Assembly (NCBI GenBank): GCA_030424595.1
Contig: JAUHWG010000003.1
Location: 124,001 to 188,000, forward strand
Direction of reading: 5' to 3'
DNA: 64,000 nucleotides
From: Polyangia bacterium
Lineage (GTDB): Bacteria; Myxococcota_A; Polyangia; Nannocystales; Nannocystaceae
Notes under the pieces: model-generated
What the model saw: the letters and a program-made list of their open reading frames with translations, nothing else
Told to the model about the DNA's origin: nothing
Databases searched by the model: none
Shown here: positions 56,174 through 64,000 of the stretch, piece by piece
Position numbering within the stretch: position 1 is the stretch's first letter
Layout of the letters: each line of letters opens with the position of its first letter
Made by a program: the position numbers and the translations under genes

Positions 56174-56332
56174 GCGGGCTGCGCAGCTCTATCGTTGTGG
56201 CGATGGCTTTCGCCGGGACGATAAAGCGACGTCTGACTGAGCAACGGCAGGAAGGCTGCCTGCGGAGACGGGTCGTGCAGGAGCTCTCAGGGCGACTCCG
56301 CCAGATCAGACCTCTTTGGCCGCCCGGTGGGC

Positions 56333-57331
56333 TCACTGCACTAGCAACAACCTGGTGGCTGCACGCACGGTCTCGGGGGTTGAGCCTGTCCAAGCGTGAA
56401 ACGCCCGAGAAAATGAGTTCGGGTCGTCGTATCCGAGCAGGAGCGAGATCTCCGCCGCCGGCATCTCGGTGCTCTTCAGGTAGTGCCGAGCGAGCAATTC
56501 TCGCGTGTCCGCCAGGAGCCCCTGGAAAGTCGTTCCCTCCCGTTTAAGGCGGCGCTGCAGCGTGCGGGTGCTGACCGCTAGCTTCCTCGCGACCGCGCCC
56601 ATTGTGGCATCACCGGCGGGGAGGGCCTCGAGCAAGCTTGCCCGCACCCTGTCCACCAAAGTGGCGTTCTGCCCGAGCCCGGACAGGCGCCGACGCAGCT
56701 CAGGGCAGAAGAAATCCCACATCGGCTCATTGGCGGTCAGGAAGGGCCGCCGTGCATCGCGGTCCCGGAAGGTGACGCTCCAGTGCGGAGCCTCGATGAT
56801 GTCCACCCCTAGGTACGCGCGGAAACCTGCGGGGTCAGCTGGCAGCACAGGCGCTGACATCATCGCGGGCTGCACCTCGACCCTGGTGGTCAGCCGCGCC
56901 AGAGCCACCCAGAACAATAGCTCGACCTGTCCCAGACACCCGGGGGGGTGGATCCCGTTTGGCCAGATCACCGTGAGTGACAGCGCGGTCGCCGTCTGCT
57001 GGACGTCCAGCTGCATGGGGCCGATCAGCGGCTTGAACTCGGCGATGCGTGCGGCCGCCCGGTGCAGATCCGGGCAGCAGGTAGCTGCGAATAGGGGTGG
57101 ATCGAAGGCTTCGACGGAGAGCGCTCGAGCGACCATCAACGGCAGCGCGGGACCGGCCTCCTCCTCCAGAGCCCGCCACAGGGTGTGGTAATCGTCTACG
57201 CTGAGCCGGACCGGCCCGCGCGCGAACTGGTCGGCCGGCAGGGCAGCCCGACAGAGAACGACGTCAGGCGATAGACCCATGTCCAGCAGGACAATCTTCC
57301 AGGCGGGGCTCAGGGCATATGTTGAGGACAC
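56333..57331 (-). CDS. AraC-family regulator with arabinose-binding-like N domain
   Basis: 332 residues from GTG 57331. N-terminal AraC-arabinose-binding-like domain as in OruR/ArgR-type regulators (ALPADQFARGPVRLSVDDYHTLW). C-terminal HTH_18: MGAVARKLAVSTRTLQRRLKREG and AEISLLLGYDDPNSFSRAFHAWTG. The start overlaps the end of the SDR gene by 22 bases, so the two form an operon. Confidence 0.88.
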   Translation of the reverse strand: MSSTYALSPAWKIVLLDMGLSPDVVLCRAALPADQFARGPVRLSVDDYHTLWRALEEEAGPALPLMVARALSVEAFDPPLFAATCCPDLHRAAARIAEFKPLIGPMQLDVQQTATALSLTVIWPNGIHPPGCLGQVELLFWVALARLTTRVEVQPAMMSAPVLPADPAGFRAYLGVDIIEAPHWSVTFRDRDARRPFLTANEPMWDFFCPELRRRLSGLGQNATLVDRVRASLLEALPAGDATMGAVARKLAVSTRTLQRRLKREGTTFQGLLADTRELLARHYLKSTEMPAAEISLLLGYDDPNSFSRAFHAWTGSTPETVRAATRLLLVQ

Positions 57332-58152
57332 TCTGCCTCCGGGGACGACGGCAGGCTCGAGCGAGACACCTCCTGCAATTGTCGGATCTGCTTGAGCATC
57401 ATCTTCCGCGGCAGGAAGGGTACGCTGGCGAGGATCATCCGCTGGACGAAGGTCACCCCCGCCACGACGTTGAGAGCCCCGCGAAGCATGCCATTGTAGC
57501 CCGCCAGGGCGACATCTGAGGCCATCGCCGTGGAGCTGAACAGGTCCGTCTTATCCATACCCGACACCTTGGCGAAGTCCGTCGCCGTGGCGCCCGGGAG
57601 CAACGCCGTTACGGTGACGTCCGTGTCGTGGAGTTCCTCCGCAATGGCGTTGCTGAAGAAGGTCACGTAGGCCTTGGTCGCGTAGTAGACCGCCTGCAGC
57701 GGTCCCGGCATGAGGCTCGCTGTGGATGAGACGTTGAGCACGCGGCCGGATCCACGGGCCACGAAGTCGGGCAGGAAGAACCGCGTCAGTGCGGTGAGCG
57801 CGACGATGTTGAGCTGGATCATCGCTCGATCGTCTTCCCAGGCGCGCTCATGGAACTTACCCCGCCCGCCAAACCCGGCGTTGTTGATCAGGAGGTCCAC
57901 GGACAACCCGCCGGCCTCCACCGCCTCGTAGACCCTGCGCGGGGCGTCGGGGTGCGTGAGGTCCTCGGCGATAACTGTCACCGTTGCGCCGTGTTGGCCC
58001 TCCAGCTCGTGCTTTAGCTCCAGGAGCTTGTCGTGGCTGCGGGCGACGATGACGAGATCGCCCCCGTTGGCCGCGTGGATTCGAGCCAACTCGCGGCCAA
58101 TCCCAGAAGAAGCGCCGGTGATGAGTGCGAGAGTCTTGCGCGCGTTGTCCAT
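57310..58152 (-). CDS. Short-chain dehydrogenase/reductase
   Basis: 280 residues from ATG 58152. Classical SDR: cofactor motif TGASSGIG (near residue 13), LINNAGFGGRG, catalytic SSTAS...YYATK (Ser, Tyr-x-x-x-Lys), LLPGATATDF. Similar to YqjQ-type SDRs with a C-terminal hydrophobic extension (FVQRMILASVPFLPRKMM). It is the first gene of an SDR-AraC operon; the overlapping regulator may sense its substrate or product. Confidence 0.9.
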   Translation of the reverse strand: MDNARKTLALITGASSGIGRELARIHAANGGDLVIVARSHDKLLELKHELEGQHGATVTVIAEDLTHPDAPRRVYEAVEAGGLSVDLLINNAGFGGRGKFHERAWEDDRAMIQLNIVALTALTRFFLPDFVARGSGRVLNVSSTASLMPGPLQAVYYATKAYVTFFSNAIAEELHDTDVTVTALLPGATATDFAKVSGMDKTDLFSSTAMASDVALAGYNGMLRGALNVVAGVTFVQRMILASVPFLPRKMMLKQIRQLQEVSRSSLPSSPEAECPQHMP

Positions 58153-58295
58153 TAGTTTGTCCTTCTCGGTTCGCGGGCGAAGCCTACCTCCGCCGAGGAA
58201 GAAGAGTAGCGAGCGCGCCCCGTCGAGACACTCGCTGATGTCGCCATGGGACTCGCGGATTACGCCAGTGACAGGGGCAGGCGAGAAGCTCTACT

Positions 58296-58376
58296 CTATT
58301 TGATCGGTTCGAAGAGCTGTACGATGTTGCCTTCGGGATCGAGCACCAGAATCGTTCGGACGCCGTGTTCGGGGGA
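58296..58376 (-). pseudogene. VOC/glyoxalase C-terminal shred
   Basis: The last 26 codons before a stop read GVRTILVLDPEGNIVQLFEPIK, the final strand of a VOC-family protein (pattern ...DPDGN.VELFE, Glu ligand). Nothing upstream matches. Confidence 0.5.
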
Positions 58377-58479
58377 GGTTGAGGCTGATCTCATTATCAT
58401 GTGAGAGAGTCGCCCCTCGCTGCGCTGTCGAAACGCACCATCGGTCGCCCGGGCCGCCGTCTCGTCACAGTGACTGAGA

Positions 58480-58830
58480 ACAGAGAGGAGCATCACCTCG
58501 CGCAGCCAATGCGGCGAGAGCGTCGAGAATCTGGTCGCGGCCGTCGCCTTCGGGGTGGTGCTCGAGGCCGTGGCGGAGGATCGCCGCGGCGCTGAGCCGG
58601 TCGGCGCACCGCGGCCTCCGCCGCGCCGCGGACCCAGGCCGTCTCGCCGGGCTGGAGAGCCATGGCCATGCCGAGATGCCGGCGCGCTGGCTCCAACGCT
58701 CCCCGGTAGAGAGCGGCGAGGCCGAGCAATCCCAGAGCCTCCGGTCGATCCGGATCGTGCTCGACGGCCCGACGGGCGAGCTCCTCCGCTTCCTCGCGAC
58801 GACCCGCGCGATGACGCGATCAGCCACAAC
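58480..58830 (-). pseudogene. TPR-protein C-terminal remnant with frameshift
   Basis: One minus-strand frame reads EEAEELARRAVEHDPDRPEAL, LGLAALYRGALEPARRHLGMAM and ALQPGETAWVRGAAEAA; another then reads AAAILRHGLEHHPEGDGRDQIL. Both look like TPR helices, so a frameshift joined them. No full gene remains. Confidence 0.5.
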
Positions 58831-58847
58831 GGTCCATGATAACATGG

Positions 58848-59561
58848 CTAAGGAGCGGCGCACTGGAACACTATCGGCCAGACACCTTTCTCACATGAAC
58901 AAGAAACGCCCTGCATATCGAGGCAGGTACAGCTCGGGTCTTGCGCGCACTCGTCCGGGAAGGGCACGCAGCCTCCATGCGAGAAGGTAGAGTCGGGGCA
59001 GGTCTCGTCGGGGAGGAGCGGCGGGAGGGCGCCCCCTGAGAATTCGACACAGAAGTGGTCGGCAGCATCGCAGATGCAGCTGTAGCAGAGAAAGGGCATC
59101 GGCTCGGCACCGCCGGTCGTGCCGGTCGTGCCGGTCGTGCCGGTCGTGCCGGTCGTGCCGGTCGTGCCGGTCGTGCCGGTCGTGCCGGTCGTGCCAGCGG
59201 AGTCCGTGTCCGTGGTCGTGCCGGTGGCGTCGGTCGAGTCTCTGGTCGTCGGGCCAGTCGCCGTCGCCGACGTAGATCCTGACGCGCTCAAGCCCGTCGA
59301 CGTCGAGTTCATGTCGCCGGTGCTGCCGGTGCTACCGCCCGCCGAGGTGCTCGTCATCGACGTCGCGGTGTGGCCAGTGCCGCCGCTGCTGCTCGTCGAC
59401 TCGCCCGTCGAGTTCATCCCCGCTGAGGTCGTCGGCAAGGTGTCGGTCACATCCCCGTGACCAGGGACGCAGCCGAGGGCTAGCCCCCCGCTCAGACCGA
59501 TGAGGGACAGGGAGATCGCACTGGCTAGGCGAGTTCGGCGGAAGGGATGCAGGAGGGGCAT
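58848..59561 (-). CDS. Lipoprotein with GTT repeat linker and Cys-rich tail
   Basis: 237 residues from ATG 59561. Lipobox SGGLALGC. Linker rich in Ser/Thr/Gly with nine TTG units, then about 80 residues with ten Cys (FLCYSCICDAADHFC, CVPFPDECAQDPSCTC, CSCEKG). Same class as the lipoprotein at 4736. Confidence 0.82.
   Translation of the reverse strand: MPLLHPFRRTRLASAISLSLIGLSGGLALGCVPGHGDVTDTLPTTSAGMNSTGESTSSSGGTGHTATSMTSTSAGGSTGSTGDMNSTSTGLSASGSTSATATGPTTRDSTDATGTTTDTDSAGTTGTTGTTGTTGTTGTTGTTGTTGTTGGAEPMPFLCYSCICDAADHFCVEFSGGALPPLLPDETCPDSTFSHGGCVPFPDECAQDPSCTCLDMQGVSCSCEKGVWPIVFQCAAP
59113..59194. repeat. 9-bp tandem repeat in lipoprotein gene
   Basis: About nine units of GTGCCGGTC, in frame (TTG/GTT on the minus strand). 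Confidence 0.92.
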
Positions 59562-59679
59562 GGTGGTTCCTTGTCATGAGGAAGGGGGGCGTGCGTTGGG
59601 CGCACACCCTAGAAAGGGGCGTGCGCTGGGCACACGCTCTGGAAGGGCGAGCCAGCGGAGTCAGTGCGCTCAGAGCCCG

Positions 59680-61224
59680 TCAGGGGCAACTAATGCGATA
59701 GAGGGCAAGCTGACTCCGCTGGCCGACGAGCATCGTCCCCGAGCCCGAGAGCGAGACAGTGTAGACTCCCTCGAGACCGCTCTCGTCGGGCGGCAGAGGT
59801 GGGACCGTGAGGGGGACCCCATCCTCTTCGACGAGTACATTATTCTTGTCGACGAGGTCGAGCCGCGCCAGGTAAGGCCCCGCCAACGAGAGCTCGCGGA
59901 TGGTCGTCGTCGCCTCGGCGCTCTGCTCGAGCGTGAACTCGCCGTCGACGAGGCTGTAGGTATTGATGACACCGCTGGTCCAGGTTTGAAAGGCGATAGC
60001 GACCCGCGACGGATCGAGGGCATCGATCGCATATCCTTGGATGTGCCTGGGTAGGAGAGACACCTGGCCGGCCTGGACGCGGATGTAGTCCTTGGGGTCT
60101 TCAAGGCTCTGGACCCGGACCAGCTTGTTGCCACTCAGCTCGTAGAGATCGATGCCGCCAGCGTCGACGCAGCCCTGCGGGAACGGCTCGCCGTCGAGTG
60201 GATTTATCGCGGTATATTCGTGGGTCTGGGCGACGATCCGATCGCCGACTCCGAAGAGCGGCGTAATAGCGGCCGCGGTCTGCCCCCCGCAGTCCAGGAC
60301 CGAGGATCCCGCGATCTCGGCGAAGTCGGGGAGGGCCAATACTACGTTTCTCGACCCTTTTTCGGCACCTCCGGGATGCTCTTCGGTCGCCACGAGGAGA
60401 TCGTCAAGGACGGCCGATGTCCGCTCGTTGCGTTCGAGCTGACAGCCGTTTTGACCGGTCGTGGTGATCGCGGGCATGCCGAGCAAGTCAACGCCGCCCT
60501 GAGTGACCCGGTAGTGCAGAGGCGGGAGCTGGAACACGAGCCCCTCCGCGCCCGTGCCCCGCGGCGTCCGCACGAACTCATCATCGCCGACCCGGTCCAG
60601 GTCCTGGCTCTGAAAGTGCACGGCCTCACCGCAGCTGTTCGGGACGTTTCCGCGCGCATCGTAGGCGATGTTCTGGACGCCGACGAGGGCGCCCTCCTCG
60701 GTGAAGACATACTGCCCAGCTCCTAGCCAGAGTCCCTTTGGTGCGAGACCAACGTTGATGTTGAGATGGCCGGCGACCACGAAATAGCCGGCAGGAAGGT
60801 AGATCGAGTCCAAGAACGGGCTAAGCTGGGCGAAGGAGAAGGGGATCTCGGACATGCGATAGATCGCCTCAGGCGAGGCGAGCTCGACGATCGCTCGACC
60901 GCCGCAACTCGACGTCGGCCCCATATCTGAGTCCGAGGATCCTTCTGTATCGTCGCCACTACCGCTCGTTGTCCAGGCGCCAGTGGTCGACCCCTCCGAC
61001 GCCGAAGTGTCCTGAGTTGTTACTGTGGATCCCGAGTTGGTCGAGGATGTCGAGGCCTCGCCGGTCGTGGTGCTCGTTGAGGAGGTGCTCGTCGTTCCGT
61101 CGACCATTGGGTCGTCGGCGAAACAGGCGGCGCAGAAAAGGGAGAGCGAGAGAACTTCCGGGCATCGGGCTCGTATCGCGTGGCCCGCCAACCGAATGTC
61201 AGCATCAGTGAGAATGTACTTCAT
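59680..61224 (-). CDS. Large lipoprotein with Ser/Thr linker
   Basis: Start placed at ATG 61224, 514 residues; the earlier in-frame start at 61290 would add 22 charged residues before the signal. SLSLFCAAC is the lipobox, then a STSSTTTGEAS-type linker to about residue 100. The ~400-residue body has many beta-strand-like segments (YFVVAGHLNINVGLAPKGLWLG, AIAFQTWTSGVINTYSLVDG, LARLDLVDKNNVLVEEDG) that look like a propeller; no family is recognised. Two Cys near the end could form a disulfide. Confidence 0.78.
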   Translation of the reverse strand: MKYILTDADIRLAGHAIRARCPEVLSLSLFCAACFADDPMVDGTTSTSSTSTTTGEASTSSTNSGSTVTTQDTSASEGSTTGAWTTSGSGDDTEGSSDSDMGPTSSCGGRAIVELASPEAIYRMSEIPFSFAQLSPFLDSIYLPAGYFVVAGHLNINVGLAPKGLWLGAGQYVFTEEGALVGVQNIAYDARGNVPNSCGEAVHFQSQDLDRVGDDEFVRTPRGTGAEGLVFQLPPLHYRVTQGGVDLLGMPAITTTGQNGCQLERNERTSAVLDDLLVATEEHPGGAEKGSRNVVLALPDFAEIAGSSVLDCGGQTAAAITPLFGVGDRIVAQTHEYTAINPLDGEPFPQGCVDAGGIDLYELSGNKLVRVQSLEDPKDYIRVQAGQVSLLPRHIQGYAIDALDPSRVAIAFQTWTSGVINTYSLVDGEFTLEQSAEATTTIRELSLAGPYLARLDLVDKNNVLVEEDGVPLTVPPLPPDESGLEGVYTVSLSGSGTMLVGQRSQLALYRISCP

Positions 61225-61311
61225 GATGAGCTGGGTCCTATCGTGGGAGTGGGGTCTATTTCCAGGCATGGTCCCCCGTTGCTGAGACATACATCGTGCT
61301 ATGCGAGAGCG

Positions 61312-61701
61312 TCAAGACGGACAAGAGCGAAGCCTCCACTCGCACGTGCCGTCGCCGGCGTCTGCGCAGAAGGGTCCCGACACGGTCCTTTTGTCTGGGC
61401 ACCTCCACACCGGCGCCAACATCCAGGGGGCCTTGCATCCGTCGGGATCTGGACAGTCGTGAGTGACGGGAGGAGAGTTTTCAGGCGCCCCCCCGATCGG
61501 ATATGGGTAGAGGGCTAACTCGGGCTGGGATCGCGGCGTCGAGGATGCTTCGCGTGTAGTCCTCGTATCCTTGTGGTCGCGATGCTTCGCCACCGGAGGC
61601 CGCACCGACGACCTCGCGAGTGTCTCATGGTGCGCTCTGGGCGCACATGCGCTGACGATTGAGGTGTGAAGCAACAAGAGGGGGATTGACCTTGCGATCA
61701 T
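61312..61701 (-). CDS. Small putative lipoprotein
   Basis: 129 residues from ATG 61701. The N-terminus MIARSIPLLLLHTSIVSAC has a lipobox-like end. The body has a basic low-complexity stretch and a Cys-rich tail: DCPDPDGCKAPWMLAPVWRCPDKRTV, FCADAGDGTCEWRLRSC. Six Cys in 45 residues suggest disulfides. No strong ribosome site, so the start is uncertain. Confidence 0.55.
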   Translation of the reverse strand: MIARSIPLLLLHTSIVSACAPRAHHETLARSSVRPPVAKHRDHKDTRTTREASSTPRSQPELALYPYPIGGAPENSPPVTHDCPDPDGCKAPWMLAPVWRCPDKRTVSGPFCADAGDGTCEWRLRSCPS

Positions 61702-62095
61702 GATGGAGCCGAGGAGGCGCGCCGAGCGGACAGCGTCTCTGCGCCGTGGGGTGAGAAAGATTGGTGAGCGAAGCCTCGACTCTCCCGAGGCGTTTCGGGC
61801 GAGGACGGCGGTCATTGACAGACCCAGCAGGAGATACAGGTACGCTTGAGCTCGCCCAGCCCTATGTGCCTGTCCTTTACATTCGGCTCGAGTCGAGGAC
61901 TCGGTAGATCACCGGGAAAACGCCTGCTGTCCGGGAGCTCCGGGCCCACGGAGATCCAATCTAGCCTCTCACAAGACCCCGCGGTGCAGAGTCCGACGGA
62001 CGGTCTTCCTGGTCCGACGAGCGGCCCCCCTCGACGTCGACATCGGCAGGAGCTGGCAACCATGCATCGTTTACGATAGTCTCGCATGCACCGCC
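61702..62095. other. Intergenic region
   Basis: About 390 bases upstream of the LytS-like kinase. No gene supported; it should contain the promoter of the two-component operon. Confidence 0.35.
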
Positions 62096-63244
62096 TTGTT
62101 CCTGGAGCGTCCCAAGCCCGGCCTAGCCGCGTTTCTCAACACAATACGCCAGGCTATCTGGCTTATGGTGACGGTGCCCTTGCTCATCGCCGGCGTAGGC
62201 GCTTTGATCGACCCGGAAGGGATCGGGGGCTTCGTCGCGCGCCTCGGCCGGTCTGCAGCGATCTTTGCTGGGATCTGCGTGTCGATCTCTGCGGTGCAAT
62301 GTCTCGTCATCGCCCGGCTCCCGGAAAGCCTCCCCAACTGGCAGCGAGTTGGCCTCACGCTCGTAGGGATCTTCTTCTGTATCTTGGTGTGGCTTGAGGT
62401 CGCGGCGCACGTGCTCGTAGGGCTCGGCGTGTTCCGCGGGATCGACGTGTCTCGGGGATTGCTGCTGCGGATCGGCGGGCTGGTCGGCCTCGGTGTCATC
62501 GCGCTTCAGTGGGGCCTGGACAGGATCGATGTCCAGCGGCACGCGTCCGAGCGCCGGATCGAAGAACTCCGCTCCGAGAGCCTTCAAGCGCAACTGTCGG
62601 CGCTTCAAGCGGCGACCAACCCGCACTTCCTCTTCAACACCCTCAACACGATCGCGTGCCTGATCGAGGAAGATCCGGTGGCCGCGGAGCGCGCAGTTGA
62701 ACGCCTGTCGGATCTGTATCGATATATTCTCGAGGGGTCACGCCTGGGATCAGTGTCGGTGTTCGAGGAGATCGGGGCCGTGCGTGACTATTTGGCGATC
62801 GAGCAGCTGCGTTTCGGCGAGCGCCTCCGGGTGGAGCTCAATGTCGCGGCCAGGGCTGAGGTGCTCCGAATGCCACCCCTGACGCTGCAGCCGCTGGTCG
62901 AGAACGGCGTCAAGCACGGGATCGCTGCGCGTGCCGCTGGCGGACTCCTCGTGATCACGGTCGCTGTCGAGGCCGTGAAAGGACGATCGGCCACGCTCAT
63001 CCTTAGCGTCGAGGACGACGGCCCTGGACTCGGCGCCTCGCGCCATGTCGGCTCGGGCACGGCGCTGGCAAACCTGAGAGAGCGGTTGCGCCTCGCCTAC
63101 GGCGACTCCGCGCGGCTATTGCTCGAACGTGGGGACCTCGGCGGGCTTCGGGCGTGTGTGAGGCTGCCGCTGCGGAGACACGAGTGGGCGGACGATGGCG
63201 ACGATGGCTCTCCCTCACCGGCCCTTGAGGAGGCGGAGCGATGA
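62096..63244 (+). CDS. LytS/AlgZ-type sensor histidine kinase
   Basis: 382 residues from TTG 62096; ATG 62165 would lose the first helix, so TTG is favoured. Four hydrophobic segments (VPLLIAGVGALI, SAAIFAGICVSISAV, LTLVGIFFCILVWLEVAAHVL, IGGLVGLGVIAL), then His_kinase box ATNPHFLFNTLNTIA and HATPase with LQPLVENGVKHGI and SVEDDGPGLG. Its stop overlaps the ATG of the LytTR regulator (ATGA), so the pair is co-translated. Confidence 0.92.
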   Translation: MFLERPKPGLAAFLNTIRQAIWLMVTVPLLIAGVGALIDPEGIGGFVARLGRSAAIFAGICVSISAVQCLVIARLPESLPNWQRVGLTLVGIFFCILVWLEVAAHVLVGLGVFRGIDVSRGLLLRIGGLVGLGVIALQWGLDRIDVQRHASERRIEELRSESLQAQLSALQAATNPHFLFNTLNTIACLIEEDPVAAERAVERLSDLYRYILEGSRLGSVSVFEEIGAVRDYLAIEQLRFGERLRVELNVAARAEVLRMPPLTLQPLVENGVKHGIAARAAGGLLVITVAVEAVKGRSATLILSVEDDGPGLGASRHVGSGTALANLRERLRLAYGDSARLLLERGDLGGLRACVRLPLRRHEWADDGDDGSPSPALEEAER

Positions 63245-64000
63245 ATGAGCACAGCGGAGCGCCAATTGCGCAGGGTGACGCGCTGATCAGGTCGCTTGTG
63301 GTCGATGACGAAGAGCCGGCGCGGCGCCGATTGATCCGCCTCCTTGAGCGGCTCCCAGGGATCCAGGTTGTGGGGGAGGCCGGAAACGGGCTCGAGGCCC
63401 GCGAGCAGATCAGGGCGCTCGCGCCGGACGTCGTTCTCCTCGACATTCAGATGCCAGAACTCGACGGGGTGAGCCTGGTCGAGGCCGAGCGTGGGCTGCC
63501 GCCGGTGATCTTCACGACCGCCCATGACCGCTACGCGGTGCGGGCGTTCGACCTAGCCGCGGTCGATTACTTGCTCAAGCCGATCACGCTCGCGCGCCTC
63601 GCTCGGGCGCTCGGGCGCCTCCGCGCCCTCGAACGCGGGCAGCTCGCGTCACTGCATCGCCAGCTCCGCGAGGACCCGCCTTACGTCTACGTTCGTAACG
63701 GGGCCGACGTGCGGGTCTTCGATGCGCGCGATGTCAGCGGGTTCTTCGCCGCAAACAAGTACACGCTCTTCATGGTGGGAGAGGAAGAGCAGCTTCTCGA
63801 TACGAGCCTCAACGAGCTTGAGCGCCGCCTCGATGACCACGGCTTCATGCGCGTGCATCGCTCGGCGCTGATCAATCTCGCGGCAGTGCGCGCCCTTCGG
63901 CACCTCGACGCCGCCACGCACGTCGAGCTCGTCGACGGGCAGTGCGTCCCCGTTAGCCGACGCGCTGCCGCAGCGCTCCGGCGTCGGCTCGTACCGACCA
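63241..64000 (+). CDS. LytTR-family response regulator (3'-partial)
   Basis: At least 253 residues, running off the window end with no stop. ATG 63241 overlaps the kinase stop. Receiver: SLVVDDEEPARRRL, VVLLDIQMPELDGV (phospho-Asp), TTAHDRYAVRAF and the Lys in DYLLKPI. Then a LytTR DNA-binding domain: YVRNGADVRVFDARDV, FFAANKYTLFM, LERRLDDHGFMRVHRSALIN. Cognate partner of the LytS-like kinase; the targets are unknown. Confidence 0.93.
   Translation, partial: MNEHSGAPIAQGDALIRSLVVDDEEPARRRLIRLLERLPGIQVVGEAGNGLEAREQIRALAPDVVLLDIQMPELDGVSLVEAERGLPPVIFTTAHDRYAVRAFDLAAVDYLLKPITLARLARALGRLRALERGQLASLHRQLREDPPYVYVRNGADVRVFDARDVSGFFAANKYTLFMVGEEEQLLDTSLNELERRLDDHGFMRVHRSALINLAAVRALRHLDAATHVELVDGQCVPVSRRAAAALRRRLVPT

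Noticed and set aside
59113..59194. Regular repeats that could suggest a CRISPR
   Set aside because: The 9- and 12-bp units have no spacers and are in frame within lipoprotein genes. No cas genes are present.

Overview
The window is GC-rich chromosomal DNA of a myxobacterium, most likely of the Nannocystis/Enhygromyxa/Plesiocystis group (Nannocystaceae). The evidence is gene content: many secreted lipoproteins with a lipobox Cys followed by long Thr/Ser/Gly repeat linkers, Cys-rich and MopE-like modules, Ser/Thr protein kinases fused to AAA/TPR or histidine-kinase modules, CHAT and RCC1 proteins, and short in-frame tandem repeats inside genes. The organism is inferred, not proved. I saw no rRNA, tRNA or CRISPR array.

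Layout. 1-9.7 kb: 3' end of an L,D-transpeptidase, hybrid histidine kinase with a poly-Asp tract, fragment of a glutathionylspermidine-synthase-like gene, methyltransferase, lipoprotein, DUF302 protein, YghU-type GST, ChaN/Tiki lipoprotein, and a short lipoprotein cut at its 3' end. 9.66-45.12 kb: a segment bounded by a 20-bp direct repeat and, just inside each end, a paired GGTTCGATT motif, with a complete tyrosine recombinase at the left end. I read this as a putative 35.5-kb integrative element. It carries a rifamycin phosphotransferase (rph), a membrane protein with a divergent AraC regulator, a sugar-binding protein, an NTF2-like protein, a biosynthetic locus, two very large kinases, a lectin lipoprotein and a ferritin-like/lipoprotein pair. 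45-58.8 kb: a decayed zone with remnants of a sensor kinase, an integrase, IS91 and ExeA/TniB genes, a kinase, a VOC protein and a TPR protein, between intact lipoproteins, an RCC1 protein, a GNAT, a BAHD-like acyltransferase and an SDR-AraC operon. 58.8-64 kb: three lipoproteins and a LytS/LytTR two-component pair.

The main biology is the locus at 17.9-37.5 kb. A PhyH-type 2OG-Fe(II) oxygenase overlaps the start of a 2937-residue NRPS-PKS (A-T-C-A-T-KS-AT-T-TE). Next to it are a crotonyl-CoA carboxylase/reductase, a cytochrome P450 and a lipocalin-like protein. The AT has GAAH where malonyl- and methylmalonyl-specific ATs have HAFH or YASH. With the ccr gene beside it, this suggests an unusual alkylmalonyl extender. 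The predicted product is a small aminoacyl-aminoacyl-ketide released by the TE, then oxidised by PhyH and/or P450. A 1751-residue Ser/Thr kinase-ATPase-GAF-histidine kinase sits between ccr and the P450 and may regulate the locus.
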